Shown: positions 45,195-57,700, counted from the first letter of the stretch. The stretch: 64,000 bases of DNA from Dipteris shenzhenensis (GCA_047967505.1 CM106539.1), one strand, 5' to 3'. Notes: generated from the sequence alone by a model not told the origin. Made by a program: numbers and translations.

Positions 45195-45617
45195 TGTGAA
45201 GAGAGTGGGAGAGAAGGAAGGAGTCTCACTTGCAGCTTTCTCACATACACAATGGGGTGTGAAGAGAGTGGGAGAGAAGTAAGGAGTCTCACTTGCAGCT
45301 TTCTCATATACACAATGGGGGAATACACACAAAGGTGGAGGCTGAAAGCAGTTTTCCTCTTCTTAGTTGTGAAAGCCAAAAGAACCCTCTCTCTAAGTAC
45401 AAAAGGAATAGGTGAACCCTATATGTGGGTCTCAAACCAAACTCAGCTAACCTAGGTGGCATACTAACTGAGCCACTAACTAGAATACATAAAGATAGCT
45501 GTCATCCAGCTATTATTCTTGGCTGGTCTATCAACCGCATTTGCAGCTAACAAGTTAGCAACATAAATGCACAACGGTCACCCTAGCATATCACGAGTGG
45601 AGCTCGATATCTCAACA
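45195..45617 (-). mobile_element. LTR of D1 (left), with 63-bp duplication
   Basis: 423 bp instead of about 355, because the 63 bp at the U5 end occur twice (45,195-45,257 and 45,258-45,320). The same duplication is present at 48,056, so it existed before D1 transposed. The internal side carries the polypurine tract (complement CTCCCCCTTGAGCTC). Confidence 0.93.
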
Positions 45618-47880
45618 CTCCCCCTTGAGCTCAACCCCAATTCTTGCCCACCAAGTAGGTCTCTGAACTTGCATAGCATCTCTGCACGTAATGCCTTCGT
45701 GAATATGTCAGCTACCTGATCCTCTATGCTGACATAAACTAGATCAATAAAACCTACTAGAACCTTCTCCCACACATAGTGATAATGCACCTCAATGTGC
45801 TTTGTTCTAGCATGATAGACTAGGTTATTTGCGAAGTGTATATGGCTCATGTTGTCACAATAAATGACAACTGGCCCATGTGAAGACTGATGCATATCAT
45901 AAAGTAACTTATGCAACCAAGCTACCTCACATGTAGCCATTGCTGCACCCTTGTACTTAGCCTCTGTGCTTGACAAGGCAACTCGAGGCTATTTCTTGCT
46001 GCTCCAAGTAATTGGAGCACTCCCAAAAGAGAACACATATCCACTTGTAGATCATCTATCAGAAATACTACCAGCCCAATCAGCATCAGTGTATCCATGC
46101 AACTGTATCTGAACCAAAGTCTCATAAAATAGTCCATACTGCAATGTGGACTTCACATACCTCAAAATGCATCTAGCCACATCCAAATGCAGTTTCCTTG
46201 GAGCCTGCATAAACTGACTTACCAACCCAACAGCATAGCTCAAATCTGGCCTGATAATAGTCATATAAATCAAACTTCCTACTATTCGTCTGTACATAGT
46301 AGGGTCTTCTAGAAGCTAACTTACATCTCCGCTTAACTTCACATTCTACTCCAAAGGAACTAAAATAGGCTTATAGCCTGTCATCCCATATTTGGACAGC
46401 ATGTCCAATCCATACTGCCTCTGCAAGAGCCATATCCCACTTGTGGATCTAATCACCTCAACGCCCAAGAAGTAATGCAACTCTCCCAAATCCTTCATCT
46501 CAAACTTCTACTTCAATAGCATTTTCACATGAAGGATATCTTCATCACTATCACCTGTGATGATCGAATCATCAACATAAATGACAAGCAGCATAATGCC
46601 TTTCTGTGTTTTCCTCACATAAAGTGAGAAATCTGCCTTGGAAATCTGAAAGCCAAAAGTGACAAGATAATATCCTATCTTGTCAGACCATGCTCTGGGT
46701 GCTTGCTTCAAGCCATATAAGGCTTTCTTCAACCTACAAACTCAGGATGAACAGCATGAACATAACCTGGTGGCTGCTCCATATAGACCTCTTCTTGCAA
46801 ATCACCATGCAAGAAAGCATTCTTTACATCCATCTGATGTAAAGACCATACCTTTGATGCAGCCATAGCAATGACTGCAACTGGACTGAATGTTTCTTCA
46901 TAATCAATGTCATATGTCTATGCATACCCCTTGACAATTAATCTTGCCTTGTATCTGTTCACAGAACCATCTGCATTGTGCTTTACCTTATAAACCAACT
47001 TGCAGCCAATTGCATTCTTGTCTTTAGGCAAAGGCACCAATTCCCATGTAGCATTTGCTTCCAAGGAATCCATTTCTTCATTGATGGCTTTCTCCCATTT
47101 TTCTTTTCCCACGGCTTGCTCAAAAGAAGTAGGTTCTGGTTCATGTACCACTTTGACCATATAGGCATAATGAATGGCTGTAAATCCATCATATTTCAGC
47201 CTATCCACAAGATACCTACCTCTGGTAGACCTGCGCAAAATAGGCTCACTACCAGGTGCTCTCAAAACATCCCTTGTCTTCCTTACTCTAGGTGTAACAA
47301 CAGAAGGAACACCCAACTCATCATCAAGGCTTCGTTCTGAGCCACTAGATTCACCATCCACCTAAGAGTGACCTGCATTCACATCAAACATGGGATGATC
47401 TACTGTCTCTTTTCCTTTTTGTGATACTTGCATACCACTATCTACATTGCTTTGAGGAGATCCTCCTGATCTCACTTTGCCTGTCCATGGTGAAGTATGT
47501 GAACCACTGCTAGAGGACACTATAGGTCCACTAATATTTTGTGATTGCTGCTGTGAATTCTGTGCAGCATTACCATTTTGTGCATCTACATCATCAAATA
47601 GATTTAGTGGTTGATACCAGTTGCTCATCTCATAAAAAAAAACATCTTTGCTTACTGTAAACTTATGAGTAGAAGGGTTATAGCATCTATACCCTTTCTA
47701 CTGTAGAGAATAACCAATAAAGATGCACTTCTCAGCTTTTGGATCCAACTTGGATCTCAACTCATCTCGCACATGAACATAGGCAATGCAACCAAAAAAT
47801 TTTAAATGAGAAATATCTAGTTTCCTACGAGTATACCTCTCCTCTGGCATCATGCCATGTATTGCTGCAGTGGGAGTCGC
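45618..47880 (-). pseudogene. Copia D1 pol: RNase H to partial integrase
   Basis: Read downwards from 47,880: a short end of integrase (TPTAAIHGMMPEERYT), the integrase-RT linker, reverse transcriptase from about 47,200 with [18 protein letters not shown], the RT core with IYVDDSIITGDS (about 46,570) and RNase H (45,578-45,976 with YDMHQSSHGPVVIYCDNM). Lesions include the TAG before LGELRYFL shared with other copies (46,508-46,510) and KK-TAG-P in RNase H. Integrase core, protease and gag are deleted: integrase passes directly into leader sequence near 47,880. Confidence 0.93.
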
Positions 47881-48055
47881 ACCGCGAAGGGTGTCCCAAT
47901 CTGAGACAGTGCACTCTTGCACTTTCTGACTGTGCTACACTCAAAGATTTGCTCCCAAACTCGAAAAACGAAAGCAACACTGATCCTCTTACCAAGACAC
48001 CACGAACTTGGTTTGCTTTCTTGAGCTCCTTACCATGAATTGAGTTCTGATACCA
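47881..48055 (-). promoter_or_regulatory. D1 leader and primer-binding site
   Basis: Leader sequence joined to integrase by an internal deletion. The primer-binding site (48,044-48,055) reads TGGTATCAGAAC, one G-to-A change from the intact copies. Confidence 0.88.
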
Positions 48056-48477
48056 TGTGAAGAGAGTGGGAGAGAAGAAAGGAGTCTCACTTGCAGCTTT
48101 CTCACATACACAATGGGGTGTGAAGAGAGTGGGAGAGAAGTAAGGAGTCTCACTTGCAGCTTTCTCATATACACAATGGGGGAATACACACAAAGGTGGA
48201 GGCTGAAAGCAGTTTTCCGCTTCTTAGTTGTGAAAGCCAAAAGAACTCTCTCTCTAAGTACAAAAGGAATAGGTGAACCCTATATGTGGGTCTCAAACCA
48301 AACTCAGCTAACCTAGGTCGCATACTAACTGAGCCATAACTAGAGTACATAAAGATAGGTGTCATCCAGCTATTATTCATTGGTGGTGTACCAACCGCAT
48401 CTGTAGCTAACAAGTCGGTGACATAAATGCATAACGGTCACCTTGGCATATCACAAGTGGAGCTCGATATCTCAACA
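48056..48477 (-). mobile_element. LTR of D1 (right), with 63-bp duplication
   Basis: Paired with 45,195-45,617, with about 22 differences counted by eye. It carries the same duplication (48,056-48,118 and 48,119-48,181), with the same unit-specific variants (CACATAC in unit 1, CATATAC in unit 2). It is followed without spacer by another LTR that lacks its first part. Confidence 0.93.
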
Positions 48478-48774
48478 TGGGGGAATATACACAAAGGTGG
48501 AGGCTAAAAAAAATTTTCCTCTTCTTAGTTGTGAAAGCCAAAATAACTCTCTTAGTACAAAAGAATAGGTGAACGCTATATGTGGGTCTCAAACCAAACT
48601 CAGCTAACTAAGGTTCCATACTAACTCAGCCACTAACTAGAGTACATAAAGATAGCTGTCATCTAGCTATTATTCATGGGTGGTGTACCAACCGCATCTG
48701 CAGCTAACAAGTCGGTGACATAAATGCACAATGGTCACCTTGGAGTATCACAAGTGGATCTGGATATCTCAACA
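48478..48774 (-). mobile_element. Partial LTR of D2
   Basis: Starts within the family LTR at TGGGGGAATATACAC, lacking the first about 58 bp (the U5 end), and runs to the normal LTR end before the polypurine tract. The break is at the same TGGGG where the 63-bp duplication in the D1 LTRs ends. Confidence 0.9.
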
Positions 48775-49379
48775 CTCCCCCTCGAGCTCAATCCCAATTC
48801 TTGCACACCAAGTAGGCCTCTGAACTTGCGCAGCTTCTCTGCACCCAATGCCTTCGTGAATATGTCAGCTACCTGATCCTCTGTGTTGACATAAACTAGA
48901 TCAATAAAACCTACTAGAACCTTCTCCTGCACATAGTGATAATGCATCTCAATGTGCTTTGTTCTAGCATGATAGACTGGGTTGTTTGCCAAGTGTATAC
49001 TGCTCATGTTGTCATAATAAATGACAAATGGCCCATCTGTAGACTGATGCATATCATAATGTAGCTTATGCAGCCAAGCTGCCTCACATGCAACCATTGC
49101 TGCACCCCTGTACTCAGCCTTTGTGCTTGACAAGGCAACTGTAGGCTATTTCTTGCTGGTCCAAGTGACTGCAGCACTCCCAAAAGAGAACATATATCCA
49201 CTTGTAGATCATCTATCAAAACTAATACCAGCCCAATCAGCATCAGTGTATCCATGCAATTGTATATGAACCCCGGTCTCATAAAATAGTCCATACTACA
49301 ATGTGGACTTCACATACCTCAGTATGCATCTAGCCGCATCCAAATGCAATTTCCTTGGAGCCTGCATAAACTGACTTAC
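48775..49379 (-). pseudogene. Copia D2: RNase H fragment
   Basis: Contains the polypurine tract and RNase H (YDMHQSTDGPFVIYYDNMSS, where CDN has become YDN; RRSTSGY-like sequence at about 49,190) and ends in the RT C-terminus at CTGACTTACC. KK-TAG-P appears here as in C, D1 and D3. It is directly joined to a truncated LTR. Confidence 0.92.
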
Positions 49380-49490
49380 CAGCTATTATTCATGGGCAGT
49401 GTACCAACTGCATCTGCAGCTAACAAGTCGGTGACATAAATGCACAACGGTCACCCTGGCATATCACGAGTGCAGCTCGATATCTCAACA
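49380..49490 (-). mobile_element. Partial LTR of D3
   Basis: Only the U3 end of the family LTR (from AGCTATTATTCATGGG to TCTCAACA). The D2/D3 junction shares CCA, compatible with end joining at short homology. Confidence 0.88.
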
Positions 49491-52400
49491 CTCCCCCTCG
49501 AGCTCAATCCCAATTCCTGCACACCAAGCATGTCTATGAACTTACACAGCTTCTCTGTGCCCAATGCCTTCATGAATATGTCAGCAACTTGATCCTCTGT
49601 GCTGACATAAACTAGACCAATAAAACCTACCAGAACCTTCTCCCACACATAGTGATAATGCACCTCAATGTGCTTTGTTCCAGCATGATAGAGTGGGTTA
49701 TTTTCCAAGTGTATACTGCTCATGTTGTCACAATAAATGACAACTGGCCCATCTGTAGACTGATGCATATCATAAAGTAGCTTATGCAACCAAGCTACCT
49801 CACATGCAGCCGTTGTTGCACCCCTGTACTCAGCCTTTCTGCTCGACAAGGCAACTGTAGGCTATTTCTTGCTTCTCCAAGTGATTGTAGCACTCCCAAA
49901 AGAGAACATATATCCACTTGTAGATCGTCTATCATAAATACTACCAGCCCAATCAGCATTAGTGTATCCCTGCAATTGTATATGAACCCCAGTCTCATAA
50001 AATAGTCCATATTGCAATGTGGACTTCACATACCTTAGTATGCGTCTAGCCGCATCCAAATGCGGTTTCCTTGGAGCCTGCATAAACTGACTTACCAACC
50101 CAATAGCATAGCTAAAATTTGGCCTCGTAATAGTCATATAAATCAAACTTCCTACTATGCATCTGTACATAGTAGGGTCTTCCAGAAGCTCACTTGCATC
50201 TGCACTCAACTTCACATTCTGCTCCAAAGGAACTGAAATAGGCTTTCAGCCTATCATCCCATATTTGGATAGCATGTCCAATCCATACTGCCTCTGCAAG
50301 AGCCATATCCCACTTGTAAATCTAATCATCTCAATGCCCAAGACGTAATGTAGCTCTCCCAATCCCTTCATCATACTTCTACTTCAATAGCATTTTCACA
50401 TGAAGGATATCTTCATCACTATCACCTGTGATAATCAAATCATCAACATAAATGACAAGTAGCATAATGCCTTTCTCTGTTTTTCTCACATAATGTGAGA
50501 AATTTGCCTTGGAAATTTGAAAGCCAATAGTGACAAGATACTGTCCTATCTTGTCAGACCATGCTCTGGGTGCTTGCTTCAAGCTATACAAGGCTTCCTT
50601 CAACCTGCAAACAAACTCAAGATGAACCACATGAACATAACTTGGTGGCTGCTCCATATAGACCTCTTCTTGCAAATCACCATGCAAGAAAGCATTCTTT
50701 ACATCCATCTGATGTAAAGACCATCCCTTTGATGCAGCCATAGCAATGACTGCTCTTATGGTTGCCATCCTTGCAACCGGACTGAATGTTTCTTCATAAT
50801 CAATACCATATGTTTGTGCATACCCTTGACAACTAATCTTGCCTTGTATCTATCCACAGAACCATCTGCATTGTGCTGCACTTTATAAACCCATTTGAGG
50901 CCAATTGCATTCTTGTCTTTAGGCAAAGGCACCAATTCCCATGTAGCATTTGCTTCCAAGGCATCCATTTCTTCATCCATGGCTTTCTCCCATTTTTCTT
51001 TTCCCATGGCTTGCTCAAAAGAAGTGGGTTCTGGTTCATGTATCACTTTGACCATATAGGCATAGTGAATGGCTGTAAATCCATCATATTTCAGCCTATC
51101 CACAAGATACCTAGCTCTAGTAGATCTGCACAAAATAGGCTCACTACGAGGTGCTCTCAAAACATCGCTTGTCTTCCTTACTCTAGGTGTAACAACAGAA
51201 GGAATACCCAACTCATCATTAAGGCTCTGCTGTTCTGAGCCACTAGATTCACCATCCACATAAGAGTGACCTGCATTCACATCAACCATGGGCTGATCTA
51301 CTTTCTCTTTTCCTTTTTTTGATACTTGCATACCACTATCTGCATGGCTTTGAGGAGATCCTCTTGATCTCAATCTGCTTGTCCATGGTGAAGTATGTGA
51401 ACTACTGCTAGAGGACACTACATGTCCACTAATATTTTGTGATTGGTGCTGTGAATTCTGTGCAGCATTACCATTTTGTGCATCTACATCATCAATCACA
51501 TTTACTGGTTTATACCAATTGCTCATCTCATCAAAAACATCTCTGCTCACTATAAACTTACGAGTAGAAGGGTTATAGCATCTCTACCCTTTCTGCAATA
51601 GAGAATAACCAATAAAGATGCACTTCTCAGCTTTTGGATGCAACTTGGATCTCAGCTGATATGGCACATGAACATAGGCAATGCAACCAAAAACTTTCAA
51701 ATGAGAAATATATGGTTTCCTACCAGTATACCTCTCCTCTAGCATCATGCCATGTATTGCTACAGTGGGAGTCTTGTTCATTATGTAGACTGCCGTAGCA
51801 ACTGCTTCAACCCAATAATAATATGGCTGGGCTTTTTCGTTGAGCATGGCACCAGATACCTCTCCAATATGCTTGTTTTTCCTTTCTACAAGTCCATTTT
51901 GCTGTGAGGTATGACTGCATGAATATTGCTACTTTCTGCCATGCTCCTGTAGGGAACTTGCAAACTCATTTGAGAGGTACTCTCCCCCTCCATCTGACCT
52001 TAGGCATTTTATTTGCATGCTTGTTTCTTTTTCAACCATAGCTTTAAAAGCTTTGAAATGCCCAAACACTTCACTTTGCTTTTTCATAAAATACACCCAA
52101 ACTTTTCTGCTGTAGTCATCAATAAAAGTGACAAAATAATGACAACCTCCAATAGATGTAGCTTTAGTAGTCCATACATCAGAGTGGATTAATTCCAATG
52201 GCCTCTTACTCTCTTGAACATGTCTAGGAAATGGTTTCCTTACCTGTTTTCCAAATTGATAGGCTTGACATACCTTATGCATTTCTGCAACCTTGAACTT
52301 AGGTAATCCTGCAACAATTTTTGGGTCTGCATTAATTTAAGTCGATGTACATTAACATGACCAATGTGTCTATGCCAAATATCAATATCTGTAACTACAC

Positions 52401-53811
52401 CGGTCCCATGTGCAAACATTGCTGCACTCAATTCAAGCATGTCGGCATTCAACATAAACATCCTACCCTTCTTCTTCCCTTTTGCTATTAAGCGACCTTT
52501 ATTTTTCATATCCTCAACAAAGCATCCATGAGGATTAAATCTGACCTACAAGCCCTGCTCAACCATTTGACCAAAGGAAACCAGGTTCTTGGTGATATTC
52601 GGGACATGAAATACATCAAACAGGTATTTCTTTTTTCCATCCTACATAGACAAAGGAATTTTACCAATCTGCACAATAGGATGTGCAGTATCATCACCAG
52701 TCTCCACAAATCCTAGTCTTTCCATTTTCCTTGCATCCTGTGTTTATTCTGCATGACCTGTCATGTGGTTTGATGCACCTAAATCAACATACCACACATC
52801 ATTACTTTCTTTTGCACTTGTCACAGAATTGGTCATGTGCTACACCATAAACAGATGCTCATTTCTATCATCACCTTGTCTACTAGAGGATGCATAATTG
52901 CCTTGCTACAATTTTCTAGTCATGATGTCATTCTGCTTTTTATAGCAGTCTTTAACCATATGACCCATTTTACCATAGTAGTAGTATTCAACATTACTCT
53001 TTGCATTTTGGCCTCTCTGCCATCCACCACGACCTCTTTGGCTCCCCCTACCTCTAAAGTTACCACGTCCTCCTCCATAGTACTGGTTTTCTTGAATTTG
53101 CTACATATTTTGATTTTTGTCATGGCCTCCAAATCGGCTTGCTCTACTTCTGCCTCTACCTCTTCTAGCATTTGAGTAGAAGACACCTTCTTTTGAAGTT
53201 CCTCTTAAAGAAGATGCACCACCATTTCTCTACTCTTCACAAATTAGAAGAGCAATCAACTCCTCAAAATCAGGAAAATTCTCACGGACAGCAATGGATG
53301 TCCGAAATTGTGCATATTCCTTTCCTAGACCATTCAAGGTCACAGAAACTAAATCATCATCTTCCACTGGCGACCCAATAGAAGCAAGTGCATCTGCAAT
53401 CTTCTTCACCTTCATGTGGTAGTCATTGATGCTCATATTTTCTCTCTGCACATTATGCAACTCCTGCTTGAGCTGAATTTTCCTAGCTTGCGTATTTGTG
53501 CTATACATTTTTGTCAATGTATCCCACACCTCCTTTGGCGTGCTTGCATCCTGAATATGCATAATCATAGAATCTGAAATAATGATAGATAGCCAGTACA
53601 TAACTTTTTTGGCTCTCTCATGCTAGCCTTTAAATGCCTACAACTCCTATTGATTGGGAACATTAGGAATAACTGGTTCTTGTTCAGCTCCAGTAATGAA
53701 CTCCCAATAGCTTTTTCCGTTAAGGAAATTCATTATTCTAAACTTCCATGCTTGGAAGTTGTTCTTGTCAAGCTTTTCAGTGACAATCTATGAAAGAGCA
53801 TCGGATGCCAT
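49491..53811 (-). pseudogene. Copia D3: the only copy spanning gag to RNase H
   Basis: Domain order read downwards: gag from ATG at 53,811 (codon 8 is TAG at 53,788-53,790), KLDKNNFQAWKFRIMNF, TPKEVWDTLTKMYSTNTQ and SIGSPVEDDDLVS; a zinc knuckle that has lost its first two Cys (YYYYGKMGHMVKDCYK); protease with WYVDLGASNHM, where the catalytic DSG is DLG; pre-integrase; integrase (HSDVWTT, FIDDYSRKVWVYF, RSDGGGEYLSNEF); reverse transcriptase with [11 protein letters not shown] (about 50,450) and the shared TAG at 50,379-50,381; RNase H with NADWAGS and KK-TAG-P. No function is expected, but this copy is the best template for the family's layout. Confidence 0.95.
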
Positions 53812-54353
53812 TACAGAACACTGGAAAATATTCTATCATTGCAAAAAAACAACTTTTGCCTCACAAGGGCAAATCTACAAAACTGACGAGAGTGGTATTT
53901 GACCACGCAATCACTTCCTAGTGATGATTATGCATCAACAGGCAATTAGAATGATTTTGTCACTCCCAATATCTCTGTGCACAGGCATACGATGTAATTT
54001 TTGTGGTAACTTTTCACCGACCTGTAGAACAGTGGTCGCATAGCAAAAATAGGGCACTTTCTTGAGTGCCTGTAGAAAACTTCCGCCACCAAAATGTTGA
54101 AATGGCCTTGAATCAAAAAAATAATTTCATCAAGGGAATCACCCTCTCCCGTAGCATATACTGTCCTCTCGCCACACCACGAAGGGCATCCCAATCTAAG
54201 ACAGTGTACTCTTGCACTTTCCGACTGTTCTACCTGCAGAGATTTGCTCCCAAACTCAAAAAAAAAGGAAAGCAACACTGATCCTCTTACTAGGACACCA
54301 CGAACTTAGTTTGCTTTCTTGAGCTCCTTACCACGAACCGAGCTCTGATACTA
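53812..54353 (-). promoter_or_regulatory. D3 leader and primer-binding site
   Basis: A full-length leader of about 530 bp. The primer-binding site (54,342-54,353) reads TAGTATCAGAGC, one change from TGGTATCAGAGC. Leaders of B, E and D1 are shortened versions of this one. Confidence 0.88.
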
Positions 54354-54708
54354 TGTGAAGAGAGTGGGAGAGAAGGAAGGAGTCTCACTTGCAGCTTTCT
54401 CACATACACAATGGGGGAATATACACAAAGGTGGAGGCTGAAAACAGTTTTCCTCTTCTTAGTTGTGAAAGCCAAAAGAACTCTCTTGGTACAAAAGAAT
54501 AGGTGAACCCTATACGTGGGTCTCAAACCAAACTCAGCTAACTAAGGTGGCATACTAACTGAGCCACTAACTAGAGTACATAAAGATAGCTGTCATCTAG
54601 CTATTATTTATGGGCGGTGTACCAACTGCATCTGCAGCTAACTAGTTGGTGACATAAATGCACAACGGTCACCCTGGCATATCACGAGTGGAGCTTGATA
54701 TCTCAACA
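54354..54708 (-). mobile_element. 5' LTR of D3 (right end of the chain)
   Basis: 355 bp with normal ends, without the 63-bp duplication. Followed by GTGAG, matching the flank at 45,190. Confidence 0.94.
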
Positions 54709-54713
54709 GTGAG

Positions 54714-57700
54714 TGTCTAAGACAAGAAGTGGAAACCCTACCCTAAACCACTAAGATCCGGGAAAATACTAGGAGTTGAGCCAAAGCTGGAAGATGGTGC
54801 CTCCAACAACGTAATATCAGGCCAAGGAACCACCCTAGTATCAATCTCATCTTGAATCTCAATCCCAAGCTAATATTCTATACACGACCCTTTATAAGGA
54901 GATAGTTCTAGTTCCAAAGACTCAATGAGCTTCGATGCTGAGATGGTAGAAAGCCCTAGCCCTAGGGCCTCCATGGCTCCTAACTCTAGCATGATCAGAC
55001 CCTAGTCCCCCACACCCTCAACAATAGCCTCATGGCTTAGGATCTCTCTCCAAATTTATGGTGAGATTTGGAATGTCTGATCCTATCTTGCTTAACCCTT
55101 TTGCCAAGCAAATGAGAGTGCCAGAGGAGCCACATGGCCCTCTACTGGCCACTGCAGCCGGGGATGATCACAAAGCAACCCAATGCCTACAACAATAGTG
55201 GGTCGTATGGGCCCTCAGATGGAATTATATGAAGGTGAGTCATCCTTTACTAGAACCTATAAGCCCTGGGCACCCAATTTTTAGCCACCAAGCCCCAAAG
55301 GGTAGGTAAATGAACAAATGGACTTTGGGGAAAACATCCTTGCGCATCAAATGGACCCACATCCACCTTCATAGTTGACTTGGGTAGGGGCCCCAGAAGG
55401 CATTTCTTACACCACAATTGCACCTCATTGCCAATTCCTAACACGACAATACTTATGCCAAGGCCTACACTGATGCGGCCAATATAGCCAGGCCCACTGC
55501 CCATGCCTACTGTTCCAAGCCCTAATGGCCCCAGGATGTCTAATGTAGTGCCTACACAACCCATTAATCTTTACAACCCACTTTGTGGTCCAACCAACTT
55601 TTGCAATGTACTGGCTCCACCACCAAATCCTCATGCTGCATTGCAGACCATACTTTGCAAGTGAAGCCATAAGAATTCTAGTGCAAGCACTAGGAAGGAG
55701 GGCCACGCTACTAGAATTTGTGGAATGAGACACTAGTACTTCAAGGAGCCATCCAATCACCATCTTCAAGCTTTATTACCAAATTCCTAGGAGGGGGAGA
55801 CTTGGTGTCCCATGTTTAAAGGTTCAAGAAGATTTGTGAGACCTTCGGGGACATAGGCGACTTGGACAAGGTTAATACCTTTGGATTAAGCCTAGACAGG
55901 AAGGCATGCCAATGGTATAGGGCTCTAGATGTAGGAGAGAAAATCAACTGGGAGACGTTAAGAAAAGATTTTATAGTGGGGTTTGCCCCCACTAGTCCCA
56001 GATAGAGCCCCATCAATGAGTTGTAAGAGGTCAAGCAGAAGGAGCACAAAACATTGCAGGATTATATCGCAAGGATTAAACACTTGAATTCTTGATGTGA
56101 GCCTCACAAGAGGATGAGAAACAAGCAACTATTGCCATGCTTCCTCATTGGGTTAAGGGATGCAAAGTTGCACAATCGTCTATTTATATTAAAACCCACA
56201 GGCTATACTCTTAAATATGAAGGACAAGACTCAACCAAAGAAGCCACCTGTGGCTACATCCGATGTGTCTCATATAGCAAGACAATTAGCATGTGTGAAG
56301 CCAAGAGGCAAACCTGATTGCCAAGGGAGAAAACATAGATAAAGTGGTCACTGATCTCTCAAAATGAGTGGCCCAACAACTTAAGGGACGGTTGTCAAGA
56401 GAACGCCCGAGCAACCCTCACCTATTCCCTAGGAGAGACAATGTATGGTGTGGGTTATGCATCGAGTATGCATGTGCAACCAACCTATAAATGAGTGCCC
56501 CTATCTTAGGGTGAGGGAGGCACTCTACTATGCCCATGTTGCATCAGATGGGGGAATCATGAGACCGATACCCAAAGGTTAACCCCAATCATTGTATCAA
56601 TAGATATAACCTCTGACCCTACCGGCACCATAGAAACAACAGTATAATCAAGGTTAACTTGCTATACAAGGAGCCCCCTCAGCCAATCAAGGGCCACCCA
56701 GGGCTCAAAATCTCCCATTGCCACCACCTGTCTTATGTCCTCAATCCCCATCACCTAAAATCACCGCCATGAACCAGGTGATTATCGAGGAACCCCCGAG
56801 AGGGTGGGAGGAACTGGACTACACCCCCATGGCAAGTGGCTCTCTGCTATGTGAAGGTTCGCTACACCAACCGTGCCAAATAAGTCACTACATCTTCCAA
56901 GATGAATAGTATGTCCCGATGTACTAGATGGCTCCATCCCCTCAAAGATCCCAGGACATGAACACCTTGACACAAAGGCTAGCAATACAGTTTTACACAT
57001 GCCAAGCACCACACCGGGCCAGTGACTGCCCTTACAAAACACCGGCCAACCAACCAGTATCTTGCCTTAAGTGTCAAGGGCCTCACTTCTTAAGGGACTA
57101 CCCCTACAAGGAAGACCCACTCTTTCCCCCATGGGGCATACCCTTCCAACGCAAATGCTCCATTATGCTCGGGTTGTGGGGTAGAACACTTCTTCAAGGA
57201 TTGCCCAATGAGGCGAACCCCGAGAGTGACCCTAGATCCTAAGACCAACATTAATCTACTGAGTATTGAGAGGGGCCAAGTCTCTTTGGTATCGTTGTAT
57301 GTGATCACTAGGGCCTAGGCTAGAGAGCCATGAGAGAGGAACTTAGAAAATAAGCTCAGTGAGATAAAGCGACCTTGGCCCGGTCTAAAGACAAAGGTTG
57401 TACATGTTTGATTAAAGTAGGTAAGGGATCGGCTAAAGTTATCATCCGGAATGGGTCCGATGAGGACATAGCCATTGTATCTACTTCTACATCATCCCAA
57501 CAAATCCGGTAGATGCTAGACCTTACCAACCCTTGGACTATGAAAATGGGTAATGCAAGAGAGTATAGTCACATACATAGAATTTAAACTCGATTGGACA
57601 TAGTGAATACCCCAATCCCGCAGTCAAAAAGCAGTGCCTTGCAGAGGCACAACCGTTCGTCCGTAACTAGGCCGCAACTACCAACAAAAATTTGAGGAAA

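Larger units (their letters stand above)
45190..54713 (-). mobile_element. Compound copia chain, three elements, bounded by GTGAG
   Basis: GTGAG at 45,190-45,194 and again at 54,709-54,713 bracket a block starting and ending with LTR termini, so the outermost ends behave as one insertion. Inside, in one orientation: full LTR, internal D1, full LTR, partial LTR, internal D2 fragment, partial LTR, internal D3, full LTR. Unequal recombination between LTRs or later nested insertions could produce such a chain from a single founder. All copies are defective. Confidence 0.9.

Noticed and set aside
49491-54708. An intact autonomous copia element
   Set aside because: Gag codon 8 is TAG, the zinc knuckle and protease active site are altered, the reverse transcriptase has TAG and one LTR is truncated.
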